DNA of 64,000 nucleotides, from positions 1 through 64,000 of the forward strand of contig NZ_JBFRXP010000005.1 of assembly GCF_041146875.1 (NCBI RefSeq), read 5' to 3'. The DNA comes from Igneacidithiobacillus sp041146875. GTDB lineage: Bacteria > Pseudomonadota > Gammaproteobacteria > Acidithiobacillales > Acidithiobacillaceae. The notes below the pieces were generated by a model. It saw nothing but the letters and a program-made list of their open reading frames with translations, did no database searches and had not been told where the DNA came from. A program made the translations under genes and the position numbers. The first letter of the stretch is position 1; the number at the start of each line of letters is the position of its first letter. Positions 34,757-42,907 of this stretch are shown here, one piece after another.

Positions 34757-36107
34757 CCGCATACAGGAGTGGTGGCGCTGCCCGACCATCGGCCGTCCGC
34801 ATCAACGGACTGGGGCAGCGCGCACTACCCGCCCAGATTTCCGTTTTGGGCGCGAAGTCGGCAAAGTTCAGGCTGTGCAGGATGGGCCGGCGGATGTTTT
34901 CGTACAGGTGCCCGGGCAGACTACCCAACAGGGCTTCCACCGTGTTGACGGTTTCGAGGTAGGCCACATACCCGGCATTATCGAAGAAGTTCTTGACGAT
35001 CTTGACCCGCTCCGTGAGGAGATCTTCGTCCTGCCCACGCAAGACCACGGTCAGCGTGAAAAAGCCAAACTTCACCGCACCCTCCCGTGCCTCGTTGACG
35101 CCCTGCCTGGCGTCCAGCGCGAGGTTGGTGGCGTGATCGTCCGCCGCCAACTCGCTTGGCGCTTCACCGGAGAGCTTTTCGCCTATATGTGCCTTGAGGC
35201 TCGTGCGACTGCCAAACCACTTGCTGCGAATCTTGCTCATGTCCTGCACGGCGTCCGCCTGATCCAGAGGCAAGAACCGAATGGTGTAGCGCAGCGGAAA
35301 GGGCATGGAATGCAGGTGCTCCAGCATTTCCGGGTAGGTTTCGTTCGGGTACCCCACCGCCGTCACTACCCGGATGTCTTCTCCGTCGATGGAAGGCTCC
35401 AGCCCGCCCACAAAATCGTGATGGCCCACCAGGGCATCCAGATAGGCGGGGATGCGCGGCGCGTTGATTCGGTGCTTCTGGCCGGTCAGGCATTCATGCA
35501 CATGGGTCAACAGCCCATCCGCATCCAGAGCCCGGACCCGGTAGTTGCGCCGGAAGATGCCCAGGATCACATCCATCGGCTGCCGGAAGCGGGCCATCAG
35601 ATCCGAGAAACGGTCTTTTTCTGAATCCTGTTCCAGGCGCCCGGCCTTCTTTTTCACCAGGCCCTGACCAATGGCCGCTTCGGCGTCCGTGGGAATGCGC
35701 CAGGTCAGCACATAGTAGTAGCGACTGGTGAAATGGTGTGATTCGCCACCATACTGGGCGCGTCGCTCCAGGTCGATCAGCGACGCGACGGGAGAGCGGA
35801 AAGCGTTGTCCGCTTCCGGGATATATCCCTCAGCCGGCTCCCGGATGGCCGTCACATGCACACACCAATCGGTGCCCAAACGGGCCAGTCCGTTGTTCCA
35901 GGCAGCGGAAAGCGCGTCGAGATCATCAGCAGAAAGGCTCTCCAGGTCTGGCCCTCCATAGGAGAATCCCGCCATAACCGACCCGTCCTTCTGCAGTGCC
36001 ACCGCCATCTCGCCAACATCCGTGGTCCAGTTATCCACCAGAAAGGCGATATTCAACAGGTCCGGCAGGCCCTGGGCCTTGTCGCGGTATTCCTTGAGAT
36101 TGATCAC
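34757..36107 (-). pseudogene. trbE: trbE N-terminal half, truncated by IS66 (VirB4-type ATPase)
   Basis: The first 450 residues of a TrbE/VirB4 conjugation ATPase: VINLKEYRDKAQGLPDLLN at the GTG start, then the CagE/TrbE/VirB N-terminal domain (HHFTSRYYYVLTWRIPTDAE, FLPLDQADAVQDMSKIRSKW). The Walker A and B half is gone: the frame runs into the right end of the IS66 element at 34757. It cannot power secretion. The GTG overlaps the trbD stop (GTGA). Together with trbC and trbD it is the relic of a second, P-type (Trb) mating system. Confidence 0.88.
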
Positions 36108-36481
36108 TTGGCCTTGCCTCCCATGAGTTTTGCCAGAATCTTCATTACGCCACCCGTTGCCGCACTCTGGGTTTGCTCTTTGGGGGCGCGATACCGTACC
36201 GGGGCATACGCGCTTGCCCGTCCGGGATAAAAGGTTTGCTGGCTCCAGTGCCTGCGCACCACCCCCAGAGATTGCGGGTCCTTTTTGGCGAGCGACCGCA
36301 GAAAGGTCTGGCCGACCGCGCCGACCACCAGGCCCACCGGGATGTACCAAAGGGAAATCAGAATGGGTATAGACAAACACAGGAACCACAAAGCAAAGGT
36401 CGCTTCCCGTTCACCCCCCGCGACCAGCATGGGCCGCACTAATGCCTGGTGAATGGGCAGGCGGCGAGAAGTCGCCGCCAT
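36104..36481 (-). CDS. trbD: TrbD/VirB3-like conjugal transfer protein
   Basis: A 125-aa protein with the TrbD pattern: a short N-terminus (RRLPIHQALVRPMLVAGGER), then two close transmembrane segments (FALWFLCLSIPILISLWYIP) and a cytoplasmic tail. VirB3/TrbD proteins are inner-membrane parts of the type IV secretion channel and pair with VirB4/TrbE. The gene is intact, with start and stop overlapping its neighbours, but its partner trbE is truncated. Confidence 0.82.
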   Translation of the reverse strand: MAATSRRLPIHQALVRPMLVAGGEREATFALWFLCLSIPILISLWYIPVGLVVGAVGQTFLRSLAKKDPQSLGVVRRHWSQQTFYPGRASAYAPVRYRAPKEQTQSAATGGVMKILAKLMGGKAK

Positions 36482-36484
36482 GGC

Positions 36485-36856
36485 TTACAGCCCCACGACG
36501 TGCAGGGCGTGGGAAGCCATCAACCCCATCACGCTGGCATGGCCCATGGTGGCGCCGCCAGTGATGCTGGTGGCGAGGCTTTGGGCGTTCGCCATCGCAA
36601 TACCACCGACCGTAGCGCCCAGCCCGATCATCATTGCCTTCTTGTGCTCACCGCCATGCCACCAGGCCAACGCCATCGAGGTCACGCCACCCGCCGCCAC
36701 CAGACCGCCCATGTCCTGCATACCCGTCAGGACCGTATTCATCTGCCCGGTGATCGGGGCAAAGACCCCGCCGGATGTAGACGCGAATACCAGACCTGGG
36801 GCGGCCGCCAGGGTGGCACCCACAACCCACTTCTTGAGAGAACGGCGCAGCTTCAT
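36485..36856 (-). CDS. trbC: TrbC/VirB2-like pilin of a Trb mating system
   Basis: A 123-aa pilin with a long signal peptide (KKWVVGATLAAAPGLVFAST) and two hydrophobic helices (GGLVAAGGVTSMALAWWHGG, AMMIGLGATVGGIAMANAQS), as in TrbC, whose mature form is circular in RP4. I used the ATG at 36856 with AAAGGAG upstream. It is intact but stranded in a three-gene remnant. Confidence 0.8.
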   Translation of the reverse strand: MKLRRSLKKWVVGATLAAAPGLVFASTSGGVFAPITGQMNTVLTGMQDMGGLVAAGGVTSMALAWWHGGEHKKAMMIGLGATVGGIAMANAQSLATSITGGATMGHASVMGLMASHALHVVGL

Positions 36857-36933
36857 CAGAATACTCCTTTGCAAAGGTATCACTGCGTCCGGGTATAGAT
36901 CGGTGGAGGTCTGGTATACCCTAAGTGGGGCAT

Positions 36934-37205
36934 GGGAGAATCGCCGTGCGGAGCCAAGCCGATTCGCGCGTCCTTAATTCTTGCGCGACCGGCGCAAGCG
37001 CCGCTGGCCGGTTCACAGGCCACAAGCCGTCCTGGTCAGGAGCGTCCCGTCACGCCCTCGACGGGGCGCTGTGGCACACTCACATCTACCGTGAGTGACG
37101 GCAGCCATGCGGCACTGCGCGCGCCTGCACTCCCAGCTTGCGGGGTCACTGCGAGCGGATGCAGTACACCACGCTACCTACTGGGGAAATCTCCAGGCTC
37201 GCCGC
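36934..37205 (-). repeat. RNA-like repeat, copy A (divergent, reverse orientation)
   Basis: This segment fills most of the 400-base gene-free gap before 37261. Read on the minus strand it aligns along its length with copies B and C, including AAGCTGGGAGTGCAGGCGCG, GTGCCGCATGG, CCCC-CGAGGGCGTGACGG, GACCAGGACGGCT and the TCGCGC...GCGCGA hairpin. Substitutions keep pairing in places: a G-C pair of copy B is an A-T pair here. The closing GGAGA...TCTCC ends are kept. Confidence 0.7.
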
Positions 37206-37260
37206 GTGGGAGCGCGAGGCTTTCTTGCTTTGCCCTCTGCTGTTTGCTATAAGATTACCT

Positions 37261-38034
37261 ATGATTCCCAAAGAAAAAGCTTCCGAAATCGTTGAACATC
37301 TGCAAGAGGCTTTGCGGGTTGGCATTGATGAATTTTCGCTTCGGCGAATGGAGAATGAAGCGAGGACGTTGCTGGACATCGACCAGATTATGTCGAGGGT
37401 CGCCTTGGGTCTTGCATCGGCTTTGCGTAAAGACGAGGCGGGGGTTCATCACCACTTTCAGTTAGCGGTATCAGCATCCTCTGGAGAAGCCAGCATTTTG
37501 GGAATGTGGTGTGGGGCTCTTCAGTATTTAGGGGCGTTTGCGGAGGCTCATGCCATTATTCAGAATCAGGTAAAAAAGCATCCTGAAAACGCCGGGATAG
37601 CATTCATTGCCATGCAGCTGGCCATACGCCTTACGCGCATCAGAGAGGCAGTACAATACCTTGCGCTTGCCCAAAAATCCGGATTAGACAATCGTGACAT
37701 AACAATTGTTCAGAGGCTTGTTGATAACGGTGTTATTAAGAAACTCGACAAGATTCATGTCACAGATGAGCAGTTGCAATGCGCTACCGTTGTGTTTTTG
37801 GAAACATTGATCAATTTTCGGCTAATGCCAGACTTGATTAGTATTGAAGCGTCTGATGATCCGGATGATGTTTCACTCCCGATACTGACGTATCGCATTA
37901 CGATGGCCGGAGGGCCGGAAACTATCGCAGACGCAATTTGTGACACGATTGTCAAACTCAATTCCGAACCAGAGATTCGGGAAGATATTTTTTCAGTTAT
38001 CATGTACACGGTGGAGCATGTCAATCACGCCTGA
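37261..38034 (+). CDS. helical-repeat (TPR-like) protein paired with a HEPN gene
   Basis: A 257-aa soluble all-helical protein. Residues about 70-170 look like TPR or Sel1-type helical hairpins (GMWCGALQYLGAFAEAHAII, AFIAMQLAIRLTRIREAVQY). Base composition is AT-richer than the neighbours. Its last 17 bases overlap the start of the HEPN gene, so the two formed a coupled pair before the HEPN gene was broken. The pair could be a toxin-neutraliser or defence module; this is inference from arrangement only. Confidence 0.6.
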   Translation: MIPKEKASEIVEHLQEALRVGIDEFSLRRMENEARTLLDIDQIMSRVALGLASALRKDEAGVHHHFQLAVSASSGEASILGMWCGALQYLGAFAEAHAIIQNQVKKHPENAGIAFIAMQLAIRLTRIREAVQYLALAQKSGLDNRDITIVQRLVDNGVIKKLDKIHVTDEQLQCATVVFLETLINFRLMPDLISIEASDDPDDVSLPILTYRITMAGGPETIADAICDTIVKLNSEPEIREDIFSVIMYTVEHVNHA

Positions 38035-38089
38035 TGACTTGATAGGATTGGCAAGGGAACTGGAAAAGTCTAATCGTCAGCCACCCCTT

Positions 38090-38764
38090 CCTAAGAGCAA
38101 CCGGGACGTGCGGGATTTTCTGGCGCTTGATCCGCAGCGCCTGGCGCGGATTACCGCTCAGGCAAAAGCCCCGCTGAAAGATGCCGCAGCCGTGAACAGC
38201 ACCCGCTGGGCGCTCTGGCGGGGATTGAAGGCTACCGGCCTCAACGTGGGGGTCGGTACCGGCGCTCGAACGAAGTGGAATCGCAAGCGGTTTAGCATCC
38301 CCAAGGCGCACAGCCTGGACGCGGCTTGTGTGGGCCGGCTGGATGCCGTACAGGGCTGGCAACAGCCGGTGCTATCCATCAAGGCTACCGGTCGTGGCAG
38401 CTACCAGCGCACGCGCCTCTCAAAGCACGGTTTTCCGCGCGGCTATTTGACCCGGCAGAAGCAGCACTTTGGGTTTCAGACCGGGGATATGGTCAAAGCC
38501 TTCGTTACCACGGGCAAGAAGACGGGGACCTATCTGGGTCGCGTCGCTGTTCGTGCCAGCGGCAGTTTTAATATCCAGTCCGCGACAGGGCTGATTCAAG
38601 GCGTTCATCACCGCTTCTGCACGTTGGTTCAGCGTGCAGACGGCTATGGATATGCGTTCACCAAGATAGCCAACACCCAAGGAGATGCGGGATCAGGGGC
38701 GGCTTGCGCCGCCGCGCTATCCCTCCCCGGCCTGAACGCCGGGGTTTCCCGCACAAACCGATGA
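38090..38764 (+). mobile_element. IscB fragment (C-terminal half) inserted in the HEPN gene
   Basis: About 225 codons match the C-terminal part of IscB after its HNH domain: QAKAPLKDAAAVNSTRWALW, then KRFSIPKAHSLDAACVG (RuvC-III region), then FGFQTGDMVKAFVTTGKKTG. They align with residues about 245-430 of the complete IscB at 62040-63332. The N-terminal RuvC-I, bridge helix and HNH parts and the omega-RNA are missing. The 3' end has GGCGGC-TTGC-GCCGCC and CCCCGGC-GCCGGGG hairpins and stops before GATGAAG of the HEPN gene, which fits the reported preference of HEARO/IscB elements to insert before ATGA. Confidence 0.85.
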
Positions 38765-38975
38765 AGTGGCTTGGCGCACTTCTGCTTCCCGTGCCTACTA
38801 TGGCGCATTTCATGCCGCGCGAGAAGTGGCGCCAGAAAATATCCGTAACACGAAAAAAGATGCGCACGAGAAACTGATCTCCTGGTTGGCAGGACATGGA
38901 AAAAACGACTGGAGAACCGTCATTGGCGTGATACTGCAGCAAATACGTGATCATCGCAGAAAGGCGGACTACGAA

Positions 38976-39257
38976 CGCTGCGAGCCAGGAGAGCGAAGCG
39001 GGGGCGAGTAGTCCCCAGAAGCCAACGCGGTGTACTGCATCCGCCGAAGCGACCGCGTAAGCTGGGAGTGCAGGCGCGTGCTGTGCCGCATGGTTGGCGT
39101 CGAGCCATTTGGGAGACGAGTGCACCGACGGCGCCCCAACGAGGGCGTGACGGTGCGCCGATGACCAGGGCGGCTGGGGTCTATTATCTGGTCGGCAGCG
39201 CAAGGCCGATCGCGCAACGACGCGCGAAAAGGCTTGCTGAGCACGCCGACTCTCCTG
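38976..39257 (+). repeat. 282-bp RNA-like repeat, copy B, inside the HEPN gene
   Basis: A 282-bp unit, same length and about 95 percent identical by eye to copy C. The ends carry the inverted pair CAGGAGAG (38985-38992) and CTCTCCTG (39250-39257). Inside are several stems, for example CGGCGC (39129-39134) with GCGCCG (39155-39160) and TCGCGC with GCGCGA near 39210-39227. There is no long frame. The insertion is exact: its removal restores the HEPN codons GAA-TTA. Confidence 0.85.
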
Positions 39258-39340
39258 TTATCCAAAAATTTCCCAAAGGGAAATGCCGGAATTGCTGTGC
39301 ATCTTGCAGAAAAAATGTGCAAAATCATATTGGATTCATC

Positions 39341-39622
39341 CGCTGCGAGTCAGGAGAGCGAAGCGGGGGCGAGTAGTCCCCAGAAGCCAACGCGGTGTAC
39401 TGCATCCGCCGAAGCGACCGCGTAAGCTGGGAGTGCAGGCGCGTGCTGTGCCGCATGGTTGGCGTCGAGCCATTTGGGAGACGAGTGCGCCGTCTGCGCC
39501 CCAACGAGGGCGTGACGGTGCGCCGGTGACCGGGACGGCTGGGGCTTATTATCTGGTTGGCAGCGCAAGGCCGATCGCGCAACGACGCGCGAAAAGGCCT
39601 GCTGAGCACGCCGACTCTCCTG
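39341..39622 (+). repeat. 282-bp RNA-like repeat, copy C, inside the HEPN gene
   Basis: Second 282-bp copy in the same orientation, 83 bases after copy B. It starts CGCTGCGAG and ends CTCTCCTG like copy B. Its removal restores the HEPN reading frame to the terminal stop. The gene for the thin-pilus tip protein ends 54 bases beyond it. Confidence 0.85.
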
Positions 39623-39675
39623 ATATTTCTTTTATGATTGAGCGCGTTTTCGCCGGATACAGGATAGAAAGATAG

Positions 39676-41205
39676 TCACGGATTGCTCGGTATGTACACG
39701 CCAGGCAAGTTATAACATGTATAAATCGAGGCATAGGTGACTTGTCCACCACTGTTTGCAAATGTGCTCCATATATATGTACCGTTACTATAAGGTCCAC
39801 TGCTTGGCATAATAGCAGTTTCAGAAAGAAAAGAAGATGTCGAGGCACAAAACTGCCAATAACCAGGCATGGTCTGCCCAGCAAATAAATCCTGAGAGTA
39901 CATTTGTAAAGGTTGTCCATTACTACCCCCCATAGCCTGCCAAGTCCCACCCTGGCACGCCAGAATCTGCCCACTCCCGTTGGCGTTCGCGGCGATGGCT
40001 CCATACTGACCGCACCCCCAACCAATATTTGCGTCGCCGCCAGCAGTTCCCAACGTCACATCGTAACCAGCTTGGACCTGTCCGTTGACATCGGCATTCC
40101 CGGCCTGGGAACTATCGCCGGCATTGTTGGCCCACCAGGCGTTGCCACCGTTCACGGTCAGCGTATTTTGCGCATTGACGTTGCCGGTGGAGTTGACGTA
40201 TCCCCCCTGGACCGTGCCATTGGTGACGACGCTCGATCCACCATTGTTTGCATTCATGTAGGCGTAGTTCGCACCGTTCGGGCTGCTGACAACGGATTCC
40301 CCGCCTGACCCGAACCCGCCACTATCATCATTCATATAGGCGCCCTGGCTACCGTTCTCGCCAGCGGCTAGCGTACCGTTGGCGTAGAGATCCCAGGTGT
40401 GGATACCCCCGCCCCAATCAGAGGGGAAACCCTGTCCCGCCGGTTCATCGACGCCCAGTTGCCCCGGATTAGAAGCTGGTGAACCTCCAGTAGCCGCCCC
40501 AGGGTTGCCCAGCGTCACATCCTGATTGACGTTCACATTCTGGGCGTTGTTGATATCGTTCGCCCCCATGTCCAGATTGGTCTGCATGGTATTCAGTTGC
40601 GGCTGGCCGGGGACCGCTGTGCGATATAGATAATCGCTCTGCAACTGCCCGTTGCTGTACTCGATCAGCGCCGCCAGATGCCCAGGTGCCACGTTCTGGT
40701 AACCGCTGGTGGATACCTGCCAGCCCGCGTACACGCCGCAGGCGGTCCCCCCATTGCAACCGGGCACGGCGAATTTGCCCGTTCCACCGCCGATGACGCC
40801 GCCTGACGCGCCGGCGGCCATCGCTGCCTGCCCCGCCTGTTTCGCATCGACATTCTGCCCACCGATCGATACCACCAGCGCTTGCAACTGGTTAGGCTGG
40901 GGCTGCAGCACCTGCACTTGCCAGACCTGACCATACGGATTGTTGCTGTTGAAGCCGTTCGGCAGATATCCCGTATTGATGAGCATGGGTACCGTAATAA
41001 TAGCGGGAGCGGTGGCCGTCGAAGCGGCCGCCACCGCCGCCGCGTTGGCGGTGATATACGCCTGCGCCGCCGTGTCGACACGCGCCATCTGCATGGCGGC
41101 AGCCGTCGCCATCTCCTGCTGCCCCTGAGAACTGATCGCGTAATACAGCAACGGCGTCAATCCCGCAGCAGCGATGACCATAAAAAGAAAGGCAATAGGG
41201 TTCAT
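39676..41205 (-). CDS. pilV: thin-pilus (type IVb) tip adhesin, PilV family
   Basis: A 509-aa protein placed last in an R64-like pil operon, as PilV is. The N-terminal hydrophobic helix (MNPIAFLFMVIAAAGLTPLL) is followed by a pilin-like region and then a long fibre of Asn/Gly-rich repeats (MGANDINNAQNVNVNQDVTL, and NVNAQNTLTVNGG), and a C-terminal domain with two Cys (CASTSSF, YTCYNLP). PilV caps the conjugative thin pilus and recognises the recipient envelope. The N-terminus is nearly the same as that of the major pilin (MNPIAF), with no classical leader. No shufflon segments are visible next to the gene. Confidence 0.82.
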   Translation of the reverse strand: MNPIAFLFMVIAAAGLTPLLYYAISSQGQQEMATAAAMQMARVDTAAQAYITANAAAVAAASTATAPAIITVPMLINTGYLPNGFNSNNPYGQVWQVQVLQPQPNQLQALVVSIGGQNVDAKQAGQAAMAAGASGGVIGGGTGKFAVPGCNGGTACGVYAGWQVSTSGYQNVAPGHLAALIEYSNGQLQSDYLYRTAVPGQPQLNTMQTNLDMGANDINNAQNVNVNQDVTLGNPGAATGGSPASNPGQLGVDEPAGQGFPSDWGGGIHTWDLYANGTLAAGENGSQGAYMNDDSGGFGSGGESVVSSPNGANYAYMNANNGGSSVVTNGTVQGGYVNSTGNVNAQNTLTVNGGNAWWANNAGDSSQAGNADVNGQVQAGYDVTLGTAGGDANIGWGCGQYGAIAANANGSGQILACQGGTWQAMGGSNGQPLQMYSQDLFAGQTMPGYWQFCASTSSFLSETAIMPSSGPYSNGTYIWSTFANSGGQVTYASIYTCYNLPGVYIPSNP

Positions 41206-41215
41206 GACGCAATCC

Positions 41216-41689
41216 TCAAGAAGTGGGAGTTTCTATCACATAAATCACTGCGCCATCCGGCACTCCGGCGGGCGCGGCACCCAGAAACAGATTGGCGCAT
41301 TCGGAGGTCATCTGCCCCTGCGAAACACTCGCATAAGCGCAATCCGTCTGCGTCGCCGACGCAATGCCTGAAAGCGCTTTGTTGGGTAACGCATTACTCC
41401 ACACGTAAAGCTGTCCACCCTGTTCCGCTGCCGCCCATTGCGATGGATAGGCATAATTGCCCATGTACGGCTGCAACTGTGCGCTAGAGATAGCCCCGGT
41501 AAACCCCTGGTTCGCCTCCGCAAACGCCAGCGCTGCGTGTGCCGTCGCTACGAAATCCTCCTCCTGGGAAGTCGTCACGCTGCCAGTCTCTTGCAGCGCG
41601 AAATCCCCCTGCGGCGACCGGTCAAAACCCGTGGCGATCAGCACCCCCAGAAAAGTGAGCAATACGAACGGCAGGATCATGGCGAACAC
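41216..41689 (-). CDS. pilM: PilM-like thin-pilus protein
   Basis: A 157-aa protein with one N-terminal membrane helix (ILPFVLLTFLGVLIATGF) and a periplasmic domain (AHAALAFAEANQGFTGAISS, then YAYPSQWAAAEQGG), which fits PilM of the R64 thin pilus in size and layout. The GTG start has GGGAGGTGA upstream. It lies just upstream of pilV. The role of PilM in the pilus is not well known; it is required for biogenesis in R64. Confidence 0.7.
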   Translation of the reverse strand: MFAMILPFVLLTFLGVLIATGFDRSPQGDFALQETGSVTTSQEEDFVATAHAALAFAEANQGFTGAISSAQLQPYMGNYAYPSQWAAAEQGGQLYVWSNALPNKALSGIASATQTDCAYASVSQGQMTSECANLFLGAAPAGVPDGAVIYVIETPTS

Positions 41690-41692
41690 GTT

Positions 41693-42022
41693 TCACCTCC
41701 CTGGCGGGGTGCCAACCCGCAAACTGGTGCCCAACAACAGTGCGGGCACCAAGCGACGGATCATCGCCACCATGCGCCCCGTGCTGTTCAGGTAGGCGGA
41801 CAACAAGCAAAACCCGGCACTCACCCACCAGGAGTAAACCCACACCCAATCAGGCATCACAACCCCTAGCGGGGTGCTAACCCCTGGCGGGGTGCTAACC
41901 CCTGGCAGGGTGCTAACCCCATAAGCATTTTGCCCATGAAACGGATTACCCCAATACAGTGCCGCCAGAATGCACAGCGCGCCACAAATCCCATCAAACA
42001 GCCGCCATCTCCAACACATCAT
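41693..42022 (-). CDS. small membrane protein carrying 18-bp in-frame repeats
   Basis: A 109-aa protein with two hydrophobic segments (FDGICGALCILAALYW, VWVYSWWVSAGFCLLSAYL) separated by a periplasmic loop made of three repeat units (GVSTLPGVSTPPGVSTPLG). I chose the ATG at 42022 with AAGGGGG upstream; a TTG at 42061 overlaps the previous stop. The C-terminus ends in another half unit (RVGTPPGR). Function unknown; position suggests a thin-pilus accessory protein. Confidence 0.5.
   Translation of the reverse strand: MMCWRWRLFDGICGALCILAALYWGNPFHGQNAYGVSTLPGVSTPPGVSTPLGVVMPDWVWVYSWWVSAGFCLLSAYLNSTGRMVAMIRRLVPALLLGTSLRVGTPPGR
41861..41920 (-). repeat. 18-bp tandem palindromic repeat array 1
   Basis: Three 18-base units (AACCCCTAGCGGGGTGCT and two near copies) plus a partial one, in frame inside the 109-aa membrane protein gene. 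A single half unit (CCCTGGCGGGGTGCCAACCC) lies at 41698-41717 at the 3' end of the same gene. Confidence 0.9.
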
Positions 42023-42057
42023 CTGCCCCCTTGCCCTTCCCGCGCCGGATGCGAATG

Positions 42058-42903
42058 TCAATCCATGTCATACATTTCAGCGATGTCCATGCACATTTTC
42101 CGCAAGGGATAAAAGGCACACGGCGAAAAACATTCCAGATGCCATTTGGAAAACTGGAATCGATAGGTCATGGCGATGAGGGCCGCTGACGATGCGCACA
42201 GCGCGGTCATGACCCACAAAAGATAGTGGGAATCCACGGGTTCGCGCCCTGCAAGGGACAGATAATGCCACACAGACAGGAGCAGGGCGGGAATGGGAAT
42301 AAGCCCCAGGATGTTGAACAGGCTACCAACGCGAAACCAGCCCCAGGCATCATAAACACCATCTCCGCACCGCCGGGCCGCCTGAAGGAACGCCCACGGA
42401 CCATCGTCGCGCGTCATGATTTCCAAAACTGCGCGGCGCATGCGCCGGATCGGAAAGGCCCGGTCCAGGGAATATCGTCGCGCGACACATGCTCTATGGG
42501 CGTTGTTAAACAAATGCAGAAACACGATCATCGACAGCCAAGTGACAGAGCCCAACCCGATCATGAAGCCGAATATGGCCGCGACATTCAGCCGTCCCAA
42601 GGCGGTCATCAGAAACAGGAAGGACATCGCCACAAAAAACAGAATCGCCCATCCACTCATGATGTTGGCCAGCAGCCTCCAGACAAACGGCATGAGATGC
42701 ACTCCATACGTTTCCAGATAGTAACGCCTGCCCATCCTTTGCATCCGCAGCAGATCCTTCGGCATATCCGCCGGTATCGTTATGGGCTTGGGGAAAAATA
42801 CCGCTTGAAAGCGCCTTAAAAAGTTCACGCCTGGTCTCCACGATAGAACTGCGGAAGTCCAGAATAATACGGCGATACCGATCCCAAGCCACATCCAGTG
42901 CAT
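42058..42903 (-). CDS. polytopic membrane protein of the thin-pilus operon
   Basis: A 281-aa protein with about six transmembrane segments (LGIGIAVLFWTSAVLSW, GWAILFFVAMSFLFLMTAL, FMIGLGSVTWLSMIVFLHLF, LIPIPALLLSVWHYL and more). It follows the retraction-type ATPase gene. I see none of the GxGD or paired Asp features of a prepilin peptidase. The role is unknown; an inner-membrane partner of the neighbouring ATPase is plausible. Confidence 0.6.
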   Translation of the reverse strand: MHWMWLGIGIAVLFWTSAVLSWRPGVNFLRRFQAVFFPKPITIPADMPKDLLRMQRMGRRYYLETYGVHLMPFVWRLLANIMSGWAILFFVAMSFLFLMTALGRLNVAAIFGFMIGLGSVTWLSMIVFLHLFNNAHRACVARRYSLDRAFPIRRMRRAVLEIMTRDDGPWAFLQAARRCGDGVYDAWGWFRVGSLFNILGLIPIPALLLSVWHYLSLAGREPVDSHYLLWVMTALCASSAALIAMTYRFQFSKWHLECFSPCAFYPLRKMCMDIAEMYDMD

Positions 42904-42907
42904 CAAA

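Larger units (their letters stand above)
32231..34757 (+). mobile_element. IS66-family insertion sequence, complete
   Basis: A 2.53-kb element with the full tnpA-tnpB-tnpC set. The ends are imperfect inverted repeats of about 28 bases: GTAAGCGGTCGCTGAACGAC at 32231 and, read inward on the minus strand from 34757, GTAAGCGTTCTCTGTGCGGC, both continuing with GTTCTTCCC. The flanking eight bases (GGGCGTGT left, CGCATACA right) do not match, so no target duplication survives. The right side cuts trbE, and the left side abuts the barrel gene promoter, which suggests a deletion or rearrangement after insertion. Confidence 0.9.
38018..39641 (+). pseudogene. HEPN-domain gene interrupted by three insertions
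   Basis: The ATG at 38018 overlaps the upstream gene by 17 bases. The frame starts MSITPDDLIGLARELEKSN, is broken by an IscB fragment, and resumes at 38760 with DEVAWRTSASRAYYGAFHAA and later RDHRRKADYE up to 38975. Removing the 282-bp repeat B (38976-39257) joins E to LSKNFPKGNAGIAVHLAEKM, and removing repeat C (39341-39622) joins DS to SYFFYD and a stop at 39641. The rebuilt protein of about 125-130 aa has the length and the SRAYYxAFH and RKADY signatures of HEPN proteins, many of which are RNases of toxin-antitoxin or defence systems. The gene is inactive now. Confidence 0.85.

Noticed and set aside
32223..34765. Eight-base target duplication of IS66
   Set aside because: Left (GGGCGTGT) and right (CGCATACA) flanks do not match.
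39345..39675. Open frames inside the 282-bp repeats considered as genes
   Set aside because: The frames differ between copies, lack starts with ribosome binding sites, and are explained by an RNA-like repeat inserted in the HEPN gene.
39341..39950. Shufflon at the 3' end of the thin-pilus pilV
   Set aside because: I see no inverted 19-bp-type recombination sites or alternative C-terminal segments, and no shufflon recombinase next to it; only repeat C is adjacent.
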